A program made the translations under genes and the position numbers. From Brachybacterium squillarum M-6-3 (lineage in GTDB: Bacteria; Actinomycetota; Actinomycetes; Actinomycetales; Dermabacteraceae), in contig NZ_AGBX01000001.1 of assembly GCF_000225825.1 (NCBI RefSeq), forward strand, positions 310,001 to 374,000: a stretch of DNA of 64,000 bases. Reading direction: 5' to 3'. Position 1 is the stretch's first letter. Each line of letters opens with the position of its first letter. A model generated the notes under the pieces. It searched no databases. It was not told where the DNA came from and saw nothing but the letters and a program-made list of their open reading frames with translations. Positions 56,202 through 64,000 of the stretch are shown here, piece after piece.

Positions 56202-57242
56202 TCAGCGGGCCGGGTCCACCATCACCTTGAGGGCCTCGCGGCCGTCCATCGCGGCGTAGCCGGCGGGGACCTCGTCGAAACCGATGGTGCGGTCGAAGAC
56301 CTTGCCGGGGTTGATCGTCCCGTCGAGGACCTGCTGGATGGCGTCCTCGAGGTAGGCGCGCACGGGGGCTGGGCCCCCCGCGAGGCGGGCGTTCTTGCCG
56401 AACAGCGAGCCGAAGCCGACGGGCGCGTCCTCGTACTGGGGGACGCCGACGCGGGAGATCACGCCGCCGGGGCGGATGATCTCGTAGGACTGCACGTAGG
56501 CGGGCATGTGGCCCACGGCCTCGAGGACCACGTGCACGCCGTGGCCGCCGGTGAGCTCGAGGACCTTCGCGACGCCCTCGTCGCCGCGCTCGGCGACGAC
56601 GTCGGTGGCGCCGAACTCGCGGCCGAGGTCGGTGCGGTCGGTGTGGCGGCCCATCAGGATGATCTGCTCGGCGCCGAGCTGCTTCGCGGCGAGCACGGCG
56701 GACAGGCCCACGGCGCCGTCACCGACGACGGCCACGGACTGGCCGGGCTTCACGTCGGCCATGTGGGCGGCGTGGTGCCCGGTGAGATACACGTCCGACA
56801 GGGTGAGCAGGGAGGCCAGCAGCTCCTCGGAGGCGGTCTCCGGGTCGACGCCGGGGACGACGACGAGGCTGCCGTTGACCTGCGGGACGCGGGCGAACTC
56901 GGCCTGCAGGGTGGAGTGGAAGCCGCCGTGCGGGCAGGCGGTCTGGAAGCCGTCGCGGCAGATCTCGCAGGTGTTGTCGGCGTAGGCGAAGGGGGCGATG
57001 ACGAAGTCGCCGGGCTTCACCTCGGTCACCTCGCTGCCGACCTCCTCGACCACGGCGATGGACTCGTGGCCCATCGGGGCGCCCTGCTCGCTGGCGGGCA
57101 TCTGGTGATAGGGGTGCAGGTCGGAGCCGCAGATGCAGGTGCGCACGGTGCGCACGATGGCGTCGGTGGGCTCGACGAGGGCGGGCTTGTCGACGTCTTC
57201 GACGCGGACGTCGCCGGCGCCGTACATGAAGGTCGCCTTCAC
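56202..57242 (-). CDS. Zinc-dependent alcohol dehydrogenase (MDR family)
   Basis: This 346-residue medium-chain dehydrogenase has zinc ligands in CICGSDLHPY and GHESIAVVEEVG, and a cysteine cluster CEICRDGFQTAC as structural or variant zinc site. The Rossmann motif is VAVVGDGAVGLSAVLAAKQLGA. It resembles threonine-dehydrogenase-like or glutathione-independent formaldehyde-type MDR enzymes; the substrate is unknown. It is divergent from an XRE regulator with an MmyB-like domain, and such pairs are often linked. Confidence 0.87.
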   Translation of the reverse strand: MKATFMYGAGDVRVEDVDKPALVEPTDAIVRTVRTCICGSDLHPYHQMPASEQGAPMGHESIAVVEEVGSEVTEVKPGDFVIAPFAYADNTCEICRDGFQTACPHGGFHSTLQAEFARVPQVNGSLVVVPGVDPETASEELLASLLTLSDVYLTGHHAAHMADVKPGQSVAVVGDGAVGLSAVLAAKQLGAEQIILMGRHTDRTDLGREFGATDVVAERGDEGVAKVLELTGGHGVHVVLEAVGHMPAYVQSYEIIRPGGVISRVGVPQYEDAPVGFGSLFGKNARLAGGPAPVRAYLEDAIQQVLDGTINPGKVFDRTIGFDEVPAGYAAMDGREALKVMVDPAR

Positions 57243-57335
57243 GGATTCCTCCTGGGAGTAGGTGGCGGGAGCGGTGCTCCCGTCGGGGACGGGCCCATCC
57301 TGCCAAGCCGGTCCCGGGTGCCGGGAGACCCTGCC

Positions 57336-57418
57336 GGTACCCCCTTCGCGGGCCTGCCCGGGCCGGCGGAGGCGGGTACCGCCAGGGCCTCCCTGACGGG
57401 TACGCGGCTGGGTAGCGT
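57336..57418. promoter_or_regulatory. Repeated GGGTA motifs and -10 element between adh and XRE gene
   Basis: GGTAC (57336), GGGTAC (57374), GGGTAC (57398) and GGGTAG (57410) recur in the 182-bp divergent region, the last three spaced 24 and 12 bp apart. TAGCGT (57413-57418) ends 6 bp before the XRE-gene ATG, consistent with a leaderless transcript. The repeats are candidate regulator-binding sites. Confidence 0.45.
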
Positions 57419-57424
57419 GAGCGT

Positions 57425-58300
57425 ATGAGCTCCCGTGACGAGGTCCGCGACTTCCTGGTCTCCCGCCGTGCCAAGGTGACCCCGGCGATGGTCGGCCTGC
57501 CCACCGGCGGCACCCGTCGCGTGCCCGGGCTGCGCCGCGGCGAGGTGGCGGTGCTGGCCGGGGTGAGCGTGGAGTACTACACGAAGCTGGAGCGCGGCGA
57601 CCTGCGGGGCGTGTCCGAGGAGGTGCTGGAGGCGATCGCCTCGGCGCTGCGGATGGACGAGGCCGAGCGGGAGCACCTGATGGACCTCTCCCGCACCGCG
57701 AATGTCGGCACCCGGGCCCGGCGTCCCCGCCCCGCCCGGCCGGGGGTGCGGCCCAGCCTGCTCCACCTGGTCGCGGCGATCGACGACGGCGCCGCGGTGC
57801 TGGCGAACGCCCGCGGGGAGATCGTGGCGACGAACTCGCTGGCCCGGGCGCTGTACGACCCGGTGTTCCGCTCCCAGGGCGCGACCCCCGGCTACGGCCG
57901 CTTCATCTTCCTGGACCCGGCCGCGCGACGGTTCTACCCGGACTGGGAGTGGATCGCGGACGCGAACGTGGCGAGCCTTCGCACCGTCGCGGGGCGTCGC
58001 CCCTACGACAAGTCCATCACCGACCTGGTCGGGGAGCTGTCCACCCGCTCGGAGGAGTTCCGGGTGCGCTGGGCCCGGCACGACGTGCGCCTGCACATCG
58101 AGGGGATCAAGCGGCTGCGCCATCCGCAGGTGGGTGAGCTGGAGCTGGAGTACAACGTGCTGGACCTGCCCGCCGACGAGGACCTCGACCTCACCGTCTA
58201 CACGGCGGCGCCCGGGACCGGCAGCGCGGAGAAGCTGCGGCTGCTGGCGAGCTGGTGGGTCTCCGAGCAGGAGGCGGGGCAGGGCGTCAGCGCAGGCTGA
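57425..58300 (+). CDS. XRE-family regulator with MmyB-like ligand-binding domain
   Basis: This 291-residue regulator has an N-terminal HTH (about 8-90: GGTRRVPGLRRGEVAVLAGVSVEYYTKLERGDLRG), whose VPGLRR...YYTKLERG pattern is typical. The C-terminal MmyB-like PAS fold (about 105-270) has ANARGEIVATNSLARALYDP, NFIFLDPAARRFYPDWE-type sequence, RRPYDK and LHIEGIKRLRHPQVGELELEY. It is divergent from the alcohol dehydrogenase and is its probable regulator. Its 3' end overlaps DUF456 by 14 bp. Confidence 0.9.
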   Translation: MSSRDEVRDFLVSRRAKVTPAMVGLPTGGTRRVPGLRRGEVAVLAGVSVEYYTKLERGDLRGVSEEVLEAIASALRMDEAEREHLMDLSRTANVGTRARRPRPARPGVRPSLLHLVAAIDDGAAVLANARGEIVATNSLARALYDPVFRSQGATPGYGRFIFLDPAARRFYPDWEWIADANVASLRTVAGRRPYDKSITDLVGELSTRSEEFRVRWARHDVRLHIEGIKRLRHPQVGELELEYNVLDLPADEDLDLTVYTAAPGTGSAEKLRLLASWWVSEQEAGQGVSAG

Positions 58301-58799
58301 CGAAGTGCGTCGTCACCGCCGCCGCGAAGGCGATGGTGGAGAGCATCGCCAGCGAGAACTCGATGACGATCCCGACGCCGAGCGCCTTCACCGCCACCCA
58401 GGCGGAGCCGAGGCCCTTCCGGAGGTCCTGCAGCCGCAGCGCCTCCGCGGCGCACAGGCCGAGGACGAATCCGATGGGCAGGCCCAGGAACGGGATCACG
58501 AAGATCCCGACGATGCCCGCGGCGATGCCCACCAGCAGCGGCCAGGTGGGCACCTCATGCTGCTTCAGCTTCCGCCCGGTGAGCACATAGCTGCAGGTCA
58601 TGCCCGTGATGCTGAACAGGGCGATGAGGCCGAAGGCCACCCAGGAGGGCCAGCCGCCGATGATGATCGCCCAGACCAGGGTGGAGATCAGGATGACGAT
58701 GGTGCCCGGCAGGATCGGCAGGATGATGCCGGTCAGCCCCACGATGTAGGCGAGGCCAACCACGACGGTGACGATGATCTGCACGGTCAGGGAATCCAC
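58287..58799 (-). CDS. DUF456 membrane protein
   Basis: This 170-residue protein has four to five helices, Gly-rich at turns (GLTGIILPILPGT, GMTCSYVLTGRKLK, IPFLGLPIGFVLG). These glycine-zipper repeats and the length fit DUF456, a small membrane family of unknown function. It is downstream of fabH on the same strand (51-bp gap) and its end overlaps the XRE gene. Confidence 0.85.
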   Translation of the reverse strand: MDSLTVQIIVTVVVGLAYIVGLTGIILPILPGTIVILISTLVWAIIIGGWPSWVAFGLIALFSITGMTCSYVLTGRKLKQHEVPTWPLLVGIAAGIVGIFVIPFLGLPIGFVLGLCAAEALRLQDLRKGLGSAWVAVKALGVGIVIEFSLAMLSTIAFAAAVTTHFVSLR

Positions 58800-58850
58800 G
58801 GGGCCTCCAGGGGCAGGGTCGGGATGTTTCGGCGCCGGTGCGGTGAGGGG

Positions 58851-59816
58851 TCAGGGCAGGCGGACGACCTGGCCGGCGTAGGAGAAGCCGCCGCCGAAGC
58901 CGACCAGCAGCGCGGTGGCGCCGGCGGGAAGACGGCCGGCCTCGCGCAGGCGGGACAGGGCCAGCGGGATGGTCGCGGCGGAGGTGTTGCCCGAGGTGAT
59001 GACGTCGTCGGCGACGACCGCGTCCTCCCGCAGGCCCAGCGAGGCGGCGAGCGGCTCGATCATCCGCAGGTTCGCCTGGTGCGGGATGAACACGTCGATG
59101 TCCTCCATGTCCAGCCCGGCGGCCTCGACGATGCCGCGGCAGATGCCGGGGGCCTCGCGCAGGGCCCAGCCGAGCACCAGGCGCCCCTGCTGGGCGAAGC
59201 GCCCGCTGGGCGGGCCGATGGTGACGGCGTCGGCGAGCTCCGCCTCGGTGCCCCACAGGGTGGGGCCGACGCCGGGCTCCTCGCTGCCCGTCAGCACCAC
59301 GGCCCCGGCGCCGTCAGCGGTGAGGATGCAGGTGGTGCGGTCGGTGTAGTCGGTGACAGCGGTGAGCTTCTCGGCGCCGATCACGAGGCTGGTGGTGGTG
59401 CCGCCGGCGCGGATCGACTGGTCGGCGACGCCGACGGCGTGGCTGAAGCCGGAGCAGGCAGCCCCGAGGTCGAAGGCGGCCGGGGCGGGGATGCCCAGGG
59501 CCTGCACGACGCGGCCGGCGACGCTCGGGGAGCGCTCCTCGGAGGAGCAGGTGGCGACGATGACCTGGGTGATGGACGCGGGGTCCACGCCGGCGTCGGC
59601 GATCGCGGCGCGGGCGGCGGCGACGGCCATGTCGGCGACGGTCTCGTCCTCGGCGGCGACGTGGCGGGTCTCGATGCCGGTGCGCTGGCGGATCCACTCG
59701 TCGCTGGTCTCGACCATCTGCTCGAGGTCGGCGTTGGTGAGGATCCCTTCCGGGCGGTAGTGGCCGGTGCCGAGGATCCGGGAGCCGGCGACGGGACGGG
59801 GGGCGTGGATGCGCAT
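58851..59816 (-). CDS. fabH: 3-oxoacyl-[ACP] synthase III
   Basis: This 321-residue KAS III starts fatty-acid elongation by condensing acyl-CoA with malonyl-ACP. The triad is visible: Cys in DLGAACSGFSHAV, His in FIPHQANLRMIE and Asn in ITSGNTSAATIPLAL. N-terminal ILTNADLEQMVETSDEWIRQRTGI is also typical. The ATG at 59816 is chosen for the normal lead-in MRIHAP. No other fab genes are adjacent, so it could also serve a specialised acyl primer (for example branched chains). Confidence 0.93.
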   Translation of the reverse strand: MRIHAPRPVAGSRILGTGHYRPEGILTNADLEQMVETSDEWIRQRTGIETRHVAAEDETVADMAVAAARAAIADAGVDPASITQVIVATCSSEERSPSVAGRVVQALGIPAPAAFDLGAACSGFSHAVGVADQSIRAGGTTTSLVIGAEKLTAVTDYTDRTTCILTADGAGAVVLTGSEEPGVGPTLWGTEAELADAVTIGPPSGRFAQQGRLVLGWALREAPGICRGIVEAAGLDMEDIDVFIPHQANLRMIEPLAASLGLREDAVVADDVITSGNTSAATIPLALSRLREAGRLPAGATALLVGFGGGFSYAGQVVRLP

Positions 59817-59960
59817 GGTTCTCCTCGGGTCGGCAGGGGTGCTGCGGGCAGTGTAGGCGGCGGGGCCGGGCGTCCCCGGGGTGAACCGGGACGGCGCGCA
59901 CGGCCATGGGCGCCACGTGCCGCGCGGCACAGTGCGATGCCCGATATCGGGTGCTCTGCG

Positions 59961-59966
59961 TAGCGT
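59961..59966 (+). promoter_or_regulatory. -10 element, leaderless transcript for the VanZ-like gene
   Basis: TAGCGT ends 6 bp before the GTG start at 59973, the same arrangement and same hexamer as before the XRE gene at 57425. Confidence 0.5.
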
Positions 59967-59972
59967 GGCCGC

Positions 59973-60581
59973 GTGATCGAGTTCCTGCGTCTGGCCGGGC
60001 TGGGGATCGTCGGCGGCCTGGTGGTCTTCGCGGCGATCTCCCCGCTGGTGGTGGGCCTGCAGCGGCGCCGCTTCGGGCGGGTGCGCGGGCAGCGGATCCT
60101 CGGCATCGCCGTGATCTGCATGTACACGATGCTGCTGGCGGGGATGACGGTGGCGCCCTCGGGGCAGGCGGAGGTGTGCACCGGCTCGGGGATCCTGCAG
60201 CCGGTGCCGCTGCACTCCCTGGCCGAGGTGATCGAGGTGGCCCGGCTGGGGGTGGGTCCGCTCGGCGTGCTGCTGAGCTGGCCGTCGATGCAGCTGCTGG
60301 CCAACATCGCGCTGTTCATGCCGCTGGGCGCGATCTTGCGCGGCGTGTTCCGCCTGGACACCACCACGGCGCTGGCGATGGGGGTGATGCTCTCGGTGCT
60401 GATCGAGGCCACCCAGTTCACCGGCGGGTGGGGGCTGTACCCCTGCGGCGAGCGCACCGCCGACATCGACGACGTGTTCACGAACTCCCTGGGCACCTGG
60501 CTGGGGGCGATGTGCGCCCCGATGTTGACGCGGCTCGGCACGCCGCTGTTCGGCCGCCCGGAGCCGCCGGCGCCCCGGTGA
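59973..60581 (+). CDS. VanZ-like membrane protein
   Basis: This 202-residue protein has about five helices and the VanZ family pattern: LANIALFMPLGAILR, LIEATQFTGG and a terminal DIDDVFTNSLGTWLGA (the conserved NxxG-type end). VanZ in enterococci gives low-level teicoplanin resistance; most homologues have unknown function. It uses a GTG start and has a promoter consistent with a leaderless transcript. It is convergent with sbcC at a 20-bp distance. Confidence 0.88.
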   Translation: MIEFLRLAGLGIVGGLVVFAAISPLVVGLQRRRFGRVRGQRILGIAVICMYTMLLAGMTVAPSGQAEVCTGSGILQPVPLHSLAEVIEVARLGVGPLGVLLSWPSMQLLANIALFMPLGAILRGVFRLDTTTALAMGVMLSVLIEATQFTGGWGLYPCGERTADIDDVFTNSLGTWLGAMCAPMLTRLGTPLFGRPEPPAPR

Positions 60582-60601
60582 GGAACCTCCCCCGGTGCGG
60601 C

Positions 60602-63600
60602 TCAGGCGGTGACCGTGAGGGTGGAGGTGCGGTCGGGGCCGCGGCGGACGTGGATCTGCTCGGGGATCTGGGCGGCGAGGTCGCCGACGTGGCTGACGAT
60701 GCCGATGGTGCGGCCGTGCTCGGCGAGGCGGCCGATCTCCTGGACGACGGTCTCGAGGGTCTGCGGGTCCAGGGAACCGAAGCCCTCGTCGATGAACAGG
60801 GTCTCCATCCGCACCCCACCGGCCTCCCCGGCGACGATGTCCGCCAGGCCCAGGGCGAGGGCGAGGGAGACGAAGAAGGTCTCGCCGCCGGAGAGGGTCT
60901 CGGGCACGCGCACCTGGTCGGTGCGGCGGTCCATCACCAGCAGGTCGAGGCCGGTGCGGCGGGCGCCGCGGGCGCCGGTGTCGCGCAGCAGTTCCAGGTC
61001 GGAGCCGGAGAAGGAGGCCAGGCGCACGTTGGCGGCGTCGATGACGTCCTCGAAGCGGCGCAGCAGCACGTAGCTGGACAGCTGGATGCGTTCGCCGTCG
61101 CGGGAGCGGCCGGTGGCGAGGTCGGCGATGCGCACCACCACCCCGGCCCGCTCCCCCACGGTCTCGACCTGAGCGATCACGGCGGTGAGGTGCTCTCGGG
61201 CGGCGGTGGCGCGGTCGGCGACGGCGCGGGCGCGGGTCTCGCTCGCTGCAGCCTCGCGGGAGGCCTGCTGGGCGGCGGTGTGCGTCTCGGTGGCGGCGGC
61301 GAGGGCGCGGGTGGCGGCCTCCTCGGCCTGCTTGGAGGGGTCGGCGGCGGCGACGCCCTCCTCGGCAAGACCCTGGGTGAGGCGGTCCTCGGCGACGGCG
61401 TGCCGCTGCAGCAGCGCGGTGTGGCGTTCACGGGCGGCGGACTCGAGCACCAGGGCGGCGACGCCCTCCTCGGTGGCCGGCAGCGCGGCGGCGTGCTCGT
61501 GGGCGGCGAGGGCGGCGTGCGCGGCCTCGCGGGCCTCGGTCACCTCGGCCTCGGTCTCGGCGAGGCGACGATCGGCCTGTTGGAGGGCGCGCAGGGCCTC
61601 GCGGAGGGCCTGCGCGGCGGCGGCCCGCTCGCGGTGGGCGCGGCGGCGCTCGGCGATGGAGGCGTCCTCGCCGCGGGCCTCGGCGATGCGGGCGCGGTCG
61701 GCCTCCAGGGTGGTGGTCTGCTCGGTGATCGCGGTGCTGAGCCGTTCGAGGGCCAAGGCGTCCTGCTCACGGCGACGGGCGAGGGACCGGGTCTCCTCGT
61801 CGTGGGCGGTGAGGGCCTGCTCCTGCCGGGCGGCGCGCTGCTCAGCCTCGCGGGCGGAGGCGACCTGGGCGGCGGCCTGCCGCAGGGCGGCCTCAGCGGC
61901 CTCCGTGCCGAGCTCCTGGGCCTCCTCGCGAAGGCGCTCGTGCTCACTGCGGGCGGTCCCGAGGCGGTGCTCGGCGGCCGTGTGCTCCTTCTCGGCGCGC
62001 TGACGCTCGGTCTCGGCGGCCTCCACCTGCTCGGGGGTGACGGCGTCCTCGGCGGCGCCCGCCGGGCGGGGGTGCTCGGCGGCACCGCAGACGGGGCAGG
62101 GTGTCCCCTCCTCCAGGCCGGTGGCGAGCTCCGCGGCGATGCCCGCGAAGCGGCGGCGGCGCAGCGCGGCCTCCGTCTCGGCGGCGGTGCGGGCGGTGGA
62201 CACCGCGGTGCGCAGGGCATCCTCGGCGGCGGTCACGGCCTGCTGCTGGCGGGCGGCGGCGAGGGCGGCCTGGTGGCGGGTGCGGGCGGTGGTCTCGCCG
62301 AGCACGGCATCAGGGAGGGCGGCGGCCTCGGCGCGGGCGGCATCCCGCGCCGCCACCAGGGCCTCGCGCGCGGCGGGACGCGCGGCGGCGGCCTCGTCGC
62401 GCTCCTGCAGGGCGGTGCGTGCCTGCTGCTGCTCGGTGCCGCGGGCGGCGAGGGCCCGCTCCCGCTCGGGCAGCTCGGCCTCGAGGCGGGCGAGATCGGC
62501 GAGTCGGCCGGCGGCGGCGGTGGCCTCTTCGGCGGCGGCGTCGAGGGCGGTGGCGGCGGCGTGCGGGTCGGCGGGTCCGTGCTCGCCGGCGCAGGCTTCG
62601 GCGAGGTCGGCCTGAGTGGGCCGCGCGAGCTCTACCTGCTCCGCGAGCGCACTCCGCGCGGTGTCACGGCCGGTCAGGGACGCCCCGCGGCGGCGGAGGG
62701 CGGCGGCCAGGGGGCGCACGGCCTCGTCGCGGCGCAGCTCCCGCCGGGCGGACTCCACCTCGGGGCGCTCCTCGGCGAGCCGGGCGCGCAGCGCATCGAG
62801 CTCGCGGCGGCGGGCGATGAGGGCGCTCGCCGCGCGGGCGGTCTCGACGGCGGCGGCCGCGACGGTCTCGGCCTCGCGGGCCCCGATGGCAGCCTCGCGC
62901 GTGGCCTCGGCCTGTGCGGTGACCTCGGCCAGCAGCGCCTCGGCCTGTTCGGCGAGACCGTCCAGGCGCAGCGCCTCGGCCTGCGCGGCCAGGGTCTCCC
63001 GCGCCTCCTGCTCGGCGCCGGTGGCCTCGGCGAACCGCGCCAGGGCCTCTCCGAGGGCGGCGCGGGCGGCGTCGACCTCGCGCTTGGCGGCCTTGCGCAT
63101 CTCCTCGAGCTGCTTCTCGACGGCCTCGTAGATCTCGGTGCCGAAGACGCGCTGCAGCACCTGCTGGCGCTCGGTGGTGCCGGCGCGCAGGAAGCGGGCG
63201 AACTCGTTCTGGGGCAGCAGCACGGTCTGGGTGAACTGCTCGCGGCTGAGCCCCACGGCGCGCTGGACCTCCCGGCCCACCTCGTCCAGGCGGGTGGCCA
63301 GGGGCTCGATGCCGTCGCCGTCCCCGTGGTGGTCGGCGATCGCGGCCGGGATCAGCTCCGGGGAGCCGATGCGCCAGAGGATCGCGCGGGCCTGCTGGCG
63401 GGTGGTGCCGGAGCCGCGCTTCTTGGCGCGCTGGTACTCGGGCTCGCGGCGGATCCGGTAGATCCCGGCGCCGGTCTCGAAGACGAGGTCCACGACGCTG
63501 GCGGCGGTGGGGTCGGCGAACTGGGAGCGGATGCGGTCGCCGCTGGTGTCGCTGCCGGCGACGGATCCGTACAGCGCGTAGACGATCGCGTCGAGCAGGG

Positions 63601-63727
63601 TGGACTTGCCGGAGCCGGTGGGGCCCTCCAGCAGGAAGATTCCGCCGGCGCCGAGGGCGGCGAGGTCCACCTCGACCTGTCCCGCGAAGGGTCCGATACC
63701 GGTCAGCCGCAGGTGATGGAGCTTCAC
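60602..63727 (-). CDS. sbcC: Exonuclease SbcC (SMC-like ATPase)
   Basis: This 1041-residue ATPase forms the SbcCD nuclease that opens hairpins and DNA ends. Walker [21 protein letters not shown] lies at about 34-53. Long Ala/Glu/Arg coiled coils flank a zinc hook CPVC near residue 542. The C-terminus has the ABC signature SGGETFFVSLALALGLADI and Walker B with LFIDEGFGSLDPQTLE. The GTG start at 63727 overlaps the sbcD stop (GTGA). The coiled coils are extremely Ala/Arg-rich. Confidence 0.95.
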   Translation of the reverse strand: MKLHHLRLTGIGPFAGQVEVDLAALGAGGIFLLEGPTGSGKSTLLDAIVYALYGSVAGSDTSGDRIRSQFADPTAASVVDLVFETGAGIYRIRREPEYQRAKKRGSGTTRQQARAILWRIGSPELIPAAIADHHGDGDGIEPLATRLDEVGREVQRAVGLSREQFTQTVLLPQNEFARFLRAGTTERQQVLQRVFGTEIYEAVEKQLEEMRKAAKREVDAARAALGEALARFAEATGAEQEARETLAAQAEALRLDGLAEQAEALLAEVTAQAEATREAAIGAREAETVAAAAVETARAASALIARRRELDALRARLAEERPEVESARRELRRDEAVRPLAAALRRRGASLTGRDTARSALAEQVELARPTQADLAEACAGEHGPADPHAAATALDAAAEEATAAAGRLADLARLEAELPERERALAARGTEQQQARTALQERDEAAAARPAAREALVAARDAARAEAAALPDAVLGETTARTRHQAALAAARQQQAVTAAEDALRTAVSTARTAAETEAALRRRRFAGIAAELATGLEEGTPCPVCGAAEHPRPAGAAEDAVTPEQVEAAETERQRAEKEHTAAEHRLGTARSEHERLREEAQELGTEAAEAALRQAAAQVASAREAEQRAARQEQALTAHDEETRSLARRREQDALALERLSTAITEQTTTLEADRARIAEARGEDASIAERRRAHRERAAAAQALREALRALQQADRRLAETEAEVTEAREAAHAALAAHEHAAALPATEEGVAALVLESAARERHTALLQRHAVAEDRLTQGLAEEGVAAADPSKQAEEAATRALAAATETHTAAQQASREAAASETRARAVADRATAAREHLTAVIAQVETVGERAGVVVRIADLATGRSRDGERIQLSSYVLLRRFEDVIDAANVRLASFSGSDLELLRDTGARGARRTGLDLLVMDRRTDQVRVPETLSGGETFFVSLALALGLADIVAGEAGGVRMETLFIDEGFGSLDPQTLETVVQEIGRLAEHGRTIGIVSHVGDLAAQIPEQIHVRRGPDRTSTLTVTA

Positions 63728-64000
63728 GAGGCCTCCTCCCGTCGGCCGCGGACGGCGCCGAGGGCGTCCTGCAGCACCCGGTGCTCGGCGGCGGTGGGCT
63801 CGGCGGCGGTGACGTACTGGACGAAGTCGTCCATCACGGCGAGCGGGTCGGCCTCGCGGCGCACCTCGGGGGTGGCCTCGGCGGGGCGACGACCTTCGGG
63901 GGCGTAGACCGTCTCCAGCAGCTGCGGGAAGGATTCGCGCAGCCGTTCCTGCAGGTGGGCGGGACGGGCGGTGTCGGTGACGACGGCTTTCAGCCAGTCC
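63724..64000 (-). CDS. sbcD: Exonuclease SbcD, C-terminal part (partial)
   Basis: The last 91 codons of the Mre11-like nuclease subunit are in the window. The minus-strand frame reads VVTDTARPAHLQERLRESFP, then LETVYAPEGRRPAE and a helical end EHRVLQDALGAVRGRR before the stop. The catalytic phosphoesterase domain lies outside. Overlap of the stop with the sbcC start and operon order give the identity. Confidence 0.9.
   Translation of the reverse strand, partial: DWLKAVVTDTARPAHLQERLRESFPQLLETVYAPEGRRPAEATPEVRREADPLAVMDDFVQYVTAAEPTAAEHRVLQDALGAVRGRREEAS

Noticed and set aside
59906..63907. 1333-codon plus-strand open frame opposite sbcC
   Set aside because: Glycine/leucine-rich antisense translation of the Ala/Glu coiled coils; SbcC on the minus strand has Walker, hook and signature motifs.

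Overview
The window is about 73% G+C with dense, often overlapping genes, frequent GTG starts and actinobacterial marker genes: the fhaA-fhaB-pstP-rodA-pbpA-pknA-pknB block with crgA and a DUF881 gene, RamB-type glyoxylate control and LppM. Gene content and style fit a Micrococcales actinobacterium, perhaps Dermabacteraceae such as Brachybacterium. The genus is an inference from style, not from a database match.

Layout. 1-3.6 kb: tetrapyrrole operon hemC(end)-hemD-hemB-hemL, closed by a hairpin with a 35-bp stem. 3.8-8.5 kb: a tagaturonate-epimerase-like gene (uxaE) divergent from a DctPQM TRAP transporter, with two LacI-type palindromes between them, so probably a uronate uptake and catabolism unit. 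8.6-8.8 kb: a CAT-anticodon tRNA with C33, a hairpin and an eight-copy heptamer array. 8.9-13.4 kb: pentapeptide-repeat protein, a sulfolipid (SQDG) gene pair sqdX/sqdB, a FolP2-like protein and a MazG-like enzyme. 13.5-15.8 kb: DUF3817 protein, beta-lactamase-fold serine hydrolase and L,D-transpeptidase. 16-27.2 kb: the Ser/Thr-kinase, peptidoglycan and cell-division block. 27.4-28.7 kb: LppM-like lipoprotein and tRNA-Arg(ACG).

28.8-31.1 kb is a small, clearly foreign, AT-richer insert. It carries one 435-residue membrane protein I do not recognise and is bounded by an 85-bp near-perfect direct repeat made from the 3' end of a Gfo/Idh/MocA oxidoreductase. The intact oxidoreductase and a ThuA-domain gene follow. 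33.6-40.0 kb is the most interesting metabolic locus: an alkyl-DHAP-synthase-like flavoprotein, a PlsC-type acyltransferase and an SDR reductase in one tight operon, divergent from a fatty acyl-CoA reductase fused to a HAD domain. Together these could encode ether-lipid synthesis, analogous to the animal peroxisomal pathway.

40.0-44.5 kb: a broken DUF559-like gene, a three-way-junction inverted repeat, an ABC exporter and a two-component system with lower G+C, probably acquired. 44.5-47.3 kb: polar amino-acid ABC importer. 47.4-50.2 kb: degenerate CPBP protein, TetR remnant, DUF6318 lipoprotein-like protein and an endonuclease-like protein. 50.4-56.2 kb: methyltransferase, RamB-like regulator, isocitrate lyase and malate synthase (glyoxylate shunt). 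56.2-64 kb: alcohol dehydrogenase with divergent XRE regulator, DUF456, FabH, VanZ-like protein and SbcC/SbcD.

Across the window a dispersed palindromic repeat family occurs at three intergenic sites (33.4, 49.1 and 50.3 kb), each downstream of a gene's 3' end.
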